A stretch of DNA of 40,160 bases, from positions 1 through 40,160 of the forward strand of contig SXIE01000406.1 of NCBI GenBank assembly GCA_005772945.1, given 5' to 3'. Of this stretch, positions 32,032 to 38,688 are shown one piece after another. Origin of the DNA: Pseudomonadota bacterium. GTDB taxonomy: Bacteria > Myxococcota > UBA9042 > PHBI01. Both the position numbers and the translations under genes were made by a program. The notes under the pieces are model-generated. The model searched no databases. It was not told the origin of the DNA and saw only the letters and a program-made list of their open reading frames with translations. Positions within the stretch are counted from its first letter, which is position 1. The number at the start of each line of letters is the position of its first letter.

Positions 32032-33729
32032 ATGCGTGGTCACTGGGCGTTGTCGGGCGGGCTCGTTTTGCTGGCGGGATTGGCGGGGGGCGCATGCGGC
32101 TCGGAGGCGAGTGGCGGCGCGACGCCCTGCCAGTCGGACAGCCAGTGCGTGCGTGGCACGGTCTGCGATGAAGGGGCCTGCAAGGTAGTGCCGTGCGCGG
32201 GCAACGCCGACTGCCTGAACGGGAACGAGGCGTGTATCGAGGTCGCGGCGGCCGATGTCTGCTCGGCGGTCGAGTGTGGCTGCGCGAACTGCGACGCGTG
32301 CCCGGTCGGGCAGCAGTGCGACAACGGCGAATGCAAGAGCGGCACGCCCACCGGATGCGACGACACGCACCCTTGCACGGGCACGCAAGTGTGCGATGCC
32401 GGTGCCTGTCGCGCATGTCGGGGCGCCGAATGCACGGCGGTCGACTGCACGACGAGCGGGTGCGAGGCGAACGAGACCTGCAATCCGACGACGAAGGCCT
32501 GCGAGCCCGCGACCGCGACGGCGGACCCGTGCGACACGTGTGCGACGGCGGCGGACTGCGGCACGGGGTGGAAGTGTGTCCCGCTTCGGAGCGGGCTGGT
32601 GTGCCTCCCACCGTGCGGCTCGAGCGATGACTGCCAGACGGGTTGGTCGTGTGCCGCGGGCGTGTGTACGCCGGACGCGTATGCGTGCGAGGGCTGCGTG
32701 ACGGCGGGGTGCGCGAACAATCAGGCGTGCAATCCCGACGCGACGCCGCCCGCATGTGAGGCTGCCGTGGCGGCCTGCGGCACCTGCGCGCACGACTGGG
32801 AGTGCGGGGACGGCTCGGCGTGTCTCGGCGGCAAGTGCCACACGCGCTGCGCGAACGACGCGTGCCCGGACGGCGGCGCGTGTGCGGCCAATTCCGGCGG
32901 GGTCCAGGTCTGCCAGGCGGGATGCGAGGAGCAATGCACGCCGGCCTGCAGCGGCGGGACGCCTATCTGTAGTGGTGGGCATTGTGTGCAGTGCGCGAAC
33001 AACAGCCACTGCAGCGGCGGCCAGACCTGCAACCAGGCGAGCGGGCTCTGCGTGAACGAGACCTGCGCGCCGCCCAAGCCGTACAGCTTGGACGGGCAGT
33101 GTGTCGAGTGCACGAACACGACGCAGTGCAGCGGCAAATTCTGCAGCCCCGAGACGCATACGTGTGTCGACGACAAGTGCGCGTCGTGCGTGGATCCGTA
33201 CCCCGCGTGCGTCGAGGTGGGCGGCGAGAAGTACTGCGTTCAGTGCGACGCGGACGAGGACTGCGGCCTCGGCGGGAAATGCAATCTGACGACGTATGCG
33301 TGCGAAGGCGGGACGGTGACGCCGACCGACGCCTGCACCAACAACGGTGATTGCGTCGGTGGCGGGACGTCGGGCTTCACGCTGACGTGCGAGCCGATCA
33401 GCGGGTATTGCTTCGACGCCTCGGGCATGTGCGACGATGTCACGGCCTACTGCCCGACGGTCACCGGTCAGGTCGAGCAGTGCGTGAGCATCCTCGAATT
33501 GTTTGGCGGCGGCTCGTTGCCGACGGGCGGATTGCCGGGGGGAACCGGGACCATCCCGGGGTTCTGCGGCTGCACGACGACCAGCCCGCTCGACCTCATC
33601 GGAAATTGCCGCAAGGGCATTTGCATGGATATGGCGGCCATTCTCGCGGCGCTCGGCGGCGGCACGCCGGTCCCAGGCGTGGGCGGCAAGTTCTGCATGG
33701 ATTTGGGCGCGCTGCTCGGCGGGCCTTGA
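32032..33729 (+). CDS. large Cys-rich repeat lipoprotein
   Basis: This 565-residue exported protein has a leader ending in LLAGLAGGAC, a plausible lipobox with Cys at residue 22. The rest is packed with Cys (well over 60) in loosely repeated modules such as C-x(4-5)-C-x(3-5)-G-x-x-C-x(3)-x-C, e.g. CQSDSQCVRGTVCDEGAC and CANNSHCSGGQTC. These resemble the Dickkopf-N/EGF-like Cys repeats abundant in Myxococcota surface proteins. The last 100 residues change to Gly/Pro/Leu-rich sequence (GGGSLPTGGLPGGTGTIPG) with fewer Cys. An AAGG/AGGGG stretch precedes the ATG. It is monocistronic with a strong terminator. Role unknown. Extracytoplasmic adhesion or binding is inferred, and it needs an oxidative folding environment. 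Confidence 0.85.
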   Translation: MRGHWALSGGLVLLAGLAGGACGSEASGGATPCQSDSQCVRGTVCDEGACKVVPCAGNADCLNGNEACIEVAAADVCSAVECGCANCDACPVGQQCDNGECKSGTPTGCDDTHPCTGTQVCDAGACRACRGAECTAVDCTTSGCEANETCNPTTKACEPATATADPCDTCATAADCGTGWKCVPLRSGLVCLPPCGSSDDCQTGWSCAAGVCTPDAYACEGCVTAGCANNQACNPDATPPACEAAVAACGTCAHDWECGDGSACLGGKCHTRCANDACPDGGACAANSGGVQVCQAGCEEQCTPACSGGTPICSGGHCVQCANNSHCSGGQTCNQASGLCVNETCAPPKPYSLDGQCVECTNTTQCSGKFCSPETHTCVDDKCASCVDPYPACVEVGGEKYCVQCDADEDCGLGGKCNLTTYACEGGTVTPTDACTNNGDCVGGGTSGFTLTCEPISGYCFDASGMCDDVTAYCPTVTGQVEQCVSILELFGGGSLPTGGLPGGTGTIPGFCGCTTTSPLDLIGNCRKGICMDMAAILAALGGGTPVPGVGGKFCMDLGALLGGP

Positions 33730-33762
33730 TGCGCTGACGCCGAGCCGGCGGGAGCGCACGGG

Positions 33763-33788
33763 AAGCGGCCTTCGGGCCGCTTTTTTGT
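33763..33788 (+). terminator. Rho-independent terminator with UUCG tetraloop
   Basis: Eight-pair stem AAGCGGCC/GGCCGCTT closed by the extra-stable C(TTCG)G loop, followed by TTTT-G-TT. It lies 33 bases after the stop of the Cys-rich lipoprotein gene. Confidence 0.93.
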
Positions 33789-34020
33789 TGCCTGCGATTC
33801 GCCAGGCCAGGTGATGTTGTTCGCGCCGTGGACCGAGGGGCCGAGTGTGCCTGCATATCCGTTCAGCACTTCGGCGATGTGGCGATCTGGAGGGCCGCTC
33901 GCGCCTGAGATTCGATCCACTTCCTACCCCACAACATCTAGGGCGCCGAACGACTGATCCACCCAAGATGATGGGGTGCATGGATCCGGGTGAAGAACGC
34001 CTGAAGATGGCTCAGTACTT
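33789..34020. other. non-coding stretch before the mra promoter
   Basis: No reading frame with good codon usage or a ribosome site is seen on either strand. Its base composition is visibly less GC-rich than the flanking genes. A short inverted repeat (CACCC/GGGTG, about 33959-33977) is present. The 468-base gap 33730-34197 therefore holds a terminator, this stretch, and the promoter/operator area and leader of the mra operon. Confidence 0.5.
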
Positions 34021-34030
34021 TATTTGACAA

Positions 34031-34044
34031 ACCGTCTTGACGGT
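34031..34044. promoter_or_regulatory. palindromic operator candidate ACCGTC-TT-GACGGT
   Basis: Perfect six-base inverted repeat with a two-base spacer. Its right arm contains the TTGACG that serves as -35 of the proposed mra promoter, so a dimeric protein bound here would block or modulate RNA polymerase. The binding protein is not identified. Confidence 0.45.
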
Positions 34045-34066
34045 CTGAAACGAGCCCACTTATTGT
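34037..34066 (+). promoter_or_regulatory. mra operon promoter candidate
   Basis: -35 TTGACG (34037-34042), 18-base spacer, -10 TATTGT (34061-34066). Transcription would start near 34073, about 125 bases before mraZ. A second TTGACA (34024-34029) has no matching -10. Confidence 0.55.
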
Positions 34067-34072
34067 CCCCGC

Positions 34073-34087
34073 AGTGGTAGAGAGTGG
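34073..34087 (+). promoter_or_regulatory. possible MraZ boxes (AGTGG direct repeats)
   Basis: AGTGG at 34073-34077 and 34083-34087, exactly one helical turn apart, at the predicted transcription start. MraZ is known to bind tandem G-rich boxes about ten bases apart upstream of its own gene (TGGGN in E. coli, AGTG-type in mollicutes). A third, degenerate box may follow near 34096. Only two clear copies, so tentative. Confidence 0.4.
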
Positions 34088-34197
34088 ATCGCGACGAGGG
34101 GTTCGTCCCAGCCCCCGGGTGTTCCACGCAAAGCGGCCAAGGACGCGGCTCTCAGGGGTTTCCTGCGAGATGCGACCACCCGGGGAGGCAGAGCCAG

Positions 34198-34647
34198 GTG
34201 TTTGCGGGTCGGTACGATCACGCCCTCGACGAGAAAGGGCGCACGATGATGCCGAAGCGGTTTCGCGACCGCCTCGCACAGTCGCAGGATCGTACCGTCT
34301 GGGTCACGAACGCGCTCGGCGGCGGCGGGCACCTCGATGTGCGGCCGAACTCGTCGTTCCAGGCCTTCTTCGAGAAGGTCAGCAAGCTCACGCCGACCCA
34401 GCAGATCCTCGACTTCCGGCGCTACTACTTCGGCGCCGCGATGGAGATCGAGATCGACGGGGCCGGGCGGATTCTGGTGCCGGCCGGGCTGCGGTCGCGC
34501 ATTGGGCTCACCGATAAGGTGAGCTTCGTCGGGACCCACGAGCAGTACTTCGAGCTCTGGCTGCCGGAGGCGCTCGACAAGCGCTTTGCCGAGGTGCACG
34601 AGCAGCCCGAGGCGTTCTCCGCGTTGCTCCCCGAGCTGGCCGGATGA
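34198..34647 (+). CDS. mraZ: transcriptional regulator MraZ
   Basis: This 149-residue DNA-binding protein is the usual first gene and autoregulator of the division/cell-wall cluster, and also associates with RsmH. Both SpoVT/AbrB-like halves show the DxxxR motif: HALDEKGR near residues 8-15 and IDGAGR near 83-88. The product begins VFAGRYDHALDEKGR, which matches the canonical MFRGRYEHALDEKGR start, so GTG at 34198 is chosen. GGGGAGG lies nine bases upstream. An open frame reaches back to 34084 without similarity. The stop overlaps rsmH by four bases (ATGA). Confidence 0.94.
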   Translation: MFAGRYDHALDEKGRTMMPKRFRDRLAQSQDRTVWVTNALGGGGHLDVRPNSSFQAFFEKVSKLTPTQQILDFRRYYFGAAMEIEIDGAGRILVPAGLRSRIGLTDKVSFVGTHEQYFELWLPEALDKRFAEVHEQPEAFSALLPELAG

Positions 34648-35630
34648 GCGCCTACCACGTCCCGGTGCTGGTCGATGCCGTCGTCAGCTTGCTGACGCCG
34701 ACGCCGCCCGGGGTGTGGGTGGACGGGACGATGGGGGGCGGCGGACACACGGCGGCGCTGGTCGAGGCGGCGCGCGGCGAGCGCGTCGTCGTAGGGATCG
34801 ACCGGGATCGGGACGCGCTCGCGGCCGCCGAGGCGCGGCTCGGAAGCGATCCACTTCGATCCACGCCTGGCGGCGCTAACGTGCGCTTCGTGCACGGCGC
34901 CTTCTCGGAGCTGGGGGCGCACGTGGACCGAGCGATCGGGCCGGACGCGAAGGTGGCGGGGATCCTGCTGGACCTCGGGGTCTCGAGCCATCAGCTCGAT
35001 GTGCCGGCGCGTGGGTTCGCGTGGCGACATGCGAGCGCGCCGCTCGACATGCGCATGGATGTCTCGTCGGGAAAGCCGACGGCACGCGAGTTGATCGCCA
35101 CACTCGAGGTGCCGGAGCTCGCGCGGGTCTTGCGCGAGTTCGGTGAGGTGCGAGATGCCGGGCGGCTTGCGGATCGCATGAAGGCGGCCGAGGCGGCCGG
35201 CCAGCTTTCGACCGCGGGCGAGCTCGTGCGCGTCGTCGAGGGGGGCACGAATCCGGCGGCGCGGCGGCTCCATGTGCATCCGGCGACGTTGATCTTTCAG
35301 GCGCTGCGGATCGCGGTCAACGATGAGCTCGGCGAGCTCGAGCGCGCGATCGCGAGCGCGGCGACGCGGCTCGTTCCGGGCGGTCGGCTGGTCGTCATCA
35401 GCTATCACTCGCTCGAGGATCGGCGCGTCAAGCACGCGTTCGTCGAGGGCGAGCGGGGACCAGCGCGACCGGCGAAATTGCCACCGCCGAGTGACTGGCG
35501 CCCGAGCTGGGAGGTCGTCACGCGGCACGCGATCGTGCCGAGCGAGGCCGAGATCGCGGCGAATCCGAGGGCGCGCAGCGCCAAGCTCCGTGCGGCCGCC
35601 AGGGCTGGTGGCGTGCGAGGCGCGGCATGA
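34644..35630 (+). CDS. rsmH: 16S rRNA (cytosine-1402-N4)-methyltransferase
   Basis: This 328-residue SAM-dependent enzyme methylates C1402 of 16S rRNA in the decoding centre. Motifs include YHVPVLVDAVVSLL at the N-terminus, the SAM loop DGTMGGGGHT (27-36), GIDRDRDALAAA (about 51-62), LLDLGVSSHQLD and GFAWRHASAPLDMRMD (about 107-135), and VISYHSLEDRRVKHAF (about 251-266), all classical for RsmH (MraW). The length is typical. It overlaps mraZ upstream and ftsL downstream by four bases each, so the genes are translationally coupled. Confidence 0.96.
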   Translation: MSAYHVPVLVDAVVSLLTPTPPGVWVDGTMGGGGHTAALVEAARGERVVVGIDRDRDALAAAEARLGSDPLRSTPGGANVRFVHGAFSELGAHVDRAIGPDAKVAGILLDLGVSSHQLDVPARGFAWRHASAPLDMRMDVSSGKPTARELIATLEVPELARVLREFGEVRDAGRLADRMKAAEAAGQLSTAGELVRVVEGGTNPAARRLHVHPATLIFQALRIAVNDELGELERAIASAATRLVPGGRLVVISYHSLEDRRVKHAFVEGERGPARPAKLPPPSDWRPSWEVVTRHAIVPSEAEIAANPRARSAKLRAAARAGGVRGAA

Positions 35631-35980
35631 CGCGACGGCGGCGCATCGGACAGAGCTGGGGCCTTGGGCGGTTCTTCCTGCTCGTGGGGTTCACGGTCAT
35701 CTTCACCGGTCTTGCCTTGTGGCAGGTGCGGCGCAAGTACGACGTCATCGCGACGGGCTACGCGATCGACCGGGACTTGTTCGAGTATCGGCGGTCGCTC
35801 GAGGTGCAGAAGCGGCTCGCGCTTCTGCTCGCGGCGTATAAAGATCCGACGTCGCTGAAGGTGTTTGCCGAGGAAGAGCTCGGGATGCAGACGCCCGGGC
35901 GCGCGCGCGAGCTGGTGGTGCCGACCGGGCCCGGGCCCGTTGGAATCGGCGGGCCGGTTGGACCAGGCGGTGCGCCGTGA
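35627..35980 (+). CDS. ftsL: FtsL-like division protein
   Basis: This 117-residue single-span protein has a basic cytoplasmic N-terminus (MTRRRRIGQSW), a membrane helix at about 14-33 (FFLLVGFTVIFTGLALW), a helical, coiled-coil-like periplasmic part (about 36-80) and a Gly/Pro-rich tail. FtsL works with FtsB and FtsQ to activate the septal synthase FtsWI. FtsL sequences are poorly conserved. The call rests on topology and its place between rsmH and ftsI. It overlaps rsmH by ATGA and ftsI by GTGA. Confidence 0.82.
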   Translation: MTRRRRIGQSWGLGRFFLLVGFTVIFTGLALWQVRRKYDVIATGYAIDRDLFEYRRSLEVQKRLALLLAAYKDPTSLKVFAEEELGMQTPGRARELVVPTGPGPVGIGGPVGPGGAP

Positions 35981-38688
35981 ACAACCGCAGCCGCGAGACG
36001 CACGAGCGCTCGACGATGCCGCCCATCGCGCGCGGCACGATTCGCTGGCGCATGATGTTCCTGGCGGTGTGTCTGGGGCTGGCGCTCTTGGTGGCGACGG
36101 CGCGCGCCGTGATGATGCAGACGGTCGAGGCGTCGCAGCTGCAGCACGAGGCCGCGAAGAACTACGTGCGGACCGAGACGCTCGACGACTGGCGGGGCGA
36201 CATCCTGGATCGCAATGGCCGGCTCGTCGCGACGACGGTCCACCGCTGGGCGATCACGGCCGATCCGCAGGAGGTCGTCGATGCGGTGAAGACGGCCGAG
36301 GTGCTGGCGCCCGTCGTCGGGATGGCGGCGGTCGACGTTGCGCAGCGCCTCGATCCGAGCACGAGCCGCGGAATCGCGGCGACGACGGCGGCGGCGGACG
36401 ACCCGGCGGTGAATCCGACGGCGTCGCTGGCGCGCGAGGTCTCGGATCAGATGGCCAAGACGATCGGGCGCCTCTGGGGGCACTCGGCGTCGTATTTCGA
36501 TCGGCGCCTCGACATCATGGAGAAGTTCTTCCAGCTGGAGCAGCTGCAGAACCCGGCGGTCTTCGGCACGGTGGAGCTGCTGGCGAGCGCCGCCGAGCGC
36601 ACGGCCGATGCGATCGCGGCGGACGTCGACAAGCTGCGCCTCTTCGCGATGCGGGGACGGCGGTTTACGTACATCGCGCGGGATCTGGACGACGAGGTCG
36701 TCCGGAAGCTCGCAGCAGCGCGCGACGCCGAGGACCTGCGCTGCAAAGAGGCACGCGAGGTCGGCGAGAAGTGCAAGAATCAGCTGGCGGCGGTGCTGGC
36801 GCGACCCGAGCCGCGGCGCTATTACCCGAAGCGTGAATTGGGCTCACAAATCGTCGGACTGGTCGGGCGCGACGAGAAGGGGCTGTCGGGGGTCGAGCGC
36901 GCGCTCGATGGATTCCTGTCGGGCGGGCTCGGGCGGGTCACGGTCATCAAGGACCAGCGGGGGCGCCGCATCTTCCTGAACGGACTGCCGGAGCACACGC
37001 CGCTGGTGGCGAGCTCGGTGGAATTGGCGCTGGACGAGCAGATTCAGGCGATCGCCGAGCGCGAGATCGGACGCGCGTGTCTCTCGTCGGGGGCGCGCGC
37101 GGGCTACGCGGTCGTCATGCGGCCCAAGACGGGCGAGCTCCTCGCGATCGCGAACTTCCCGACCTACAACCCGAACACATTTCAAGAGTGGTTCCGCGAG
37201 CAGCAGCCGCTGCGCGACGAGCGGCAGCAGCTGACTCAGCGCCGGAACGACCTGGCGTGGGCGGGCACGTGGCGGCTCAATGCACGGGCTTTCGGGGGCA
37301 CCGAGCAGGTGGAGGCCGCGAAGCGCGAGCACATCGCGTCGCTCTCGCAGGAGATCGACGCCTACACCGAGTACCAGCATTCGTTCCCGAATGCGTCGCG
37401 CAGTGCGGCGCTGCTCGATGTGTACGAGCCGGGCTCGATCATGAAGGTGTTCACGGCGTCGGCGGCGCTCGAAGAGGGCGTCATCGATCTCGAGACGAAC
37501 TTCGAGCTGGAGAATGGCGATTGGGAATTGCCGGACGGCGAGGGCAACACGATCCACGACATCACGGCGGTGAGCGAAGGGAACGTCGCGACGATCCTCA
37601 AGAAGTCGTCGAACATCGGGGCCTCGAAGATCGCCTTCTTGCTCGGGGCCTCGAAGCTCGAGAAATACCTGCGCGACTTCGGCTTCGGGGCGGCGACCAA
37701 GAGCGGTTTTCCGGGTGAGGCGCGTGGGCTCCTGCGGCCGGCCGACGAGTGGGCGCCAATCGAGCTCGCGAACGTCTCGTTCGGGCAGGGCATGGCGGTC
37801 ACGGGGATCCAGCTGGCGATGGCGCTCGGCGCGATCGCGAACGAGGGCAAGCTGATGAAGCCGCTGCTCGTCAAGCGCGTGGTCGACGGCGAGGGGCGCG
37901 AGCTGGCGGCGTGGAAGCCCGAGGTGGTGCGGCAGGTCGTCTCGCCGAAGACGGCGCGGACGGTGCTCGATCTGATGCAGGGCGTGGTCGAGCCCGACGG
38001 CACCGGACGGCGCGCGTATCTGCCGGAATATCCGGTCGCCGGCAAGACGGGAACCGGGCAGAAGCCGCATCTCAGGAAGCGCGGGTACTCGGAAGAGATG
38101 TGGGTCAACACGTTCTTCGGGGTCGCGCCGGCGGATGATCCCGAGCTCGTCATCGCGATTCTGATCGACGAGCCCAAGAGCAAGCGACACGGCGGCGGGC
38201 TCATCGCGGCGCCGGCGTTCCGGCGCATCATGGAGCAGTCGCTGCACCTCTTGGGCGTGCCGTCGCCGTACGCGGCGGCCAAGCGCATGGCGTATCTGGA
38301 CCCGGCGCTCCTAGCCGCGCGGCGCGCCAGCGAGGATAGCGATGCAGGCGCGAGCGAGCCGGTCGACGTGCTGGTCGACGACGGCACGGGCGAGATTGCC
38401 GTGCCGGATTTCCGGGGGCTGACGATGCGGGCGGCGCGACGTGTCGGCGCGGCGCGCGGGCTGGCGCTGCGCTTCGAGGGGACCGGACTCGCGGTCGATC
38501 AGAATGTGGCGCCCGATACGCGCGTGCTTCCGGGCGACGTCGTGACGGTCACGTTCGCGTCGCGGCTGCCGGACGGCAAACCGGACGCGGCCGGAGCGAC
38601 GCCGCGCAGTCCGGGGGCGATCGGCGACGGGACACCCGAGGGTAGGCTCGCGCGCGAGCCGGGGCAAGATGCCGGGGGTCCGCCATGA
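35977..38688 (+). CDS. ftsI: septal peptidoglycan transpeptidase with C-terminal PASTA domain and insertions
   Basis: This 903-residue class B penicillin-binding protein crosslinks septal peptidoglycan. One N-terminal membrane anchor (about 25-45) is followed by the dimerisation/pedestal domain, with ILDRNGRLVATT near 75-87. The transpeptidase motifs are intact: SxxK at S487-K490 (EPGSIMK), SxN at S544-N546, and KTGT at 690-693. A PASTA-like domain (about 806-860) starts VPDFRGLTMRAARR. It is much longer than E. coli FtsI (588). An Arg/Gln-rich insertion of about 64 residues lies between NPN (398-400) and SxxK, the pedestal region is also longer, and the tail after PASTA is Pro/Gly-rich. The start is GTG at 35977, overlapping ftsL. 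Its stop overlaps murE. Confidence 0.95.
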   Translation: MNNRSRETHERSTMPPIARGTIRWRMMFLAVCLGLALLVATARAVMMQTVEASQLQHEAAKNYVRTETLDDWRGDILDRNGRLVATTVHRWAITADPQEVVDAVKTAEVLAPVVGMAAVDVAQRLDPSTSRGIAATTAAADDPAVNPTASLAREVSDQMAKTIGRLWGHSASYFDRRLDIMEKFFQLEQLQNPAVFGTVELLASAAERTADAIAADVDKLRLFAMRGRRFTYIARDLDDEVVRKLAAARDAEDLRCKEAREVGEKCKNQLAAVLARPEPRRYYPKRELGSQIVGLVGRDEKGLSGVERALDGFLSGGLGRVTVIKDQRGRRIFLNGLPEHTPLVASSVELALDEQIQAIAEREIGRACLSSGARAGYAVVMRPKTGELLAIANFPTYNPNTFQEWFREQQPLRDERQQLTQRRNDLAWAGTWRLNARAFGGTEQVEAAKREHIASLSQEIDAYTEYQHSFPNASRSAALLDVYEPGSIMKVFTASAALEEGVIDLETNFELENGDWELPDGEGNTIHDITAVSEGNVATILKKSSNIGASKIAFLLGASKLEKYLRDFGFGAATKSGFPGEARGLLRPADEWAPIELANVSFGQGMAVTGIQLAMALGAIANEGKLMKPLLVKRVVDGEGRELAAWKPEVVRQVVSPKTARTVLDLMQGVVEPDGTGRRAYLPEYPVAGKTGTGQKPHLRKRGYSEEMWVNTFFGVAPADDPELVIAILIDEPKSKRHGGGLIAAPAFRRIMEQSLHLLGVPSPYAAAKRMAYLDPALLAARRASEDSDAGASEPVDVLVDDGTGEIAVPDFRGLTMRAARRVGAARGLALRFEGTGLAVDQNVAPDTRVLPGDVVTVTFASRLPDGKPDAAGATPRSPGAIGDGTPEGRLAREPGQDAGGPP

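Noticed and set aside
31897..33981. 694-residue frame antisense to the Cys-rich lipoprotein
   Set aside because: Arg/Ala/His shadow of the Cys codons; the sense product has a signal peptide, lipobox and terminator.
34084..34197. Longer MraZ start at 34084
   Set aside because: The extra 38 residues have no similarity to MraZ, and the GTG at 34198 restores the canonical N-terminus with a good ribosome site.
36844..38247. 467-residue frame antisense to ftsI
   Set aside because: Shadow; all transpeptidase motifs are on the sense strand.
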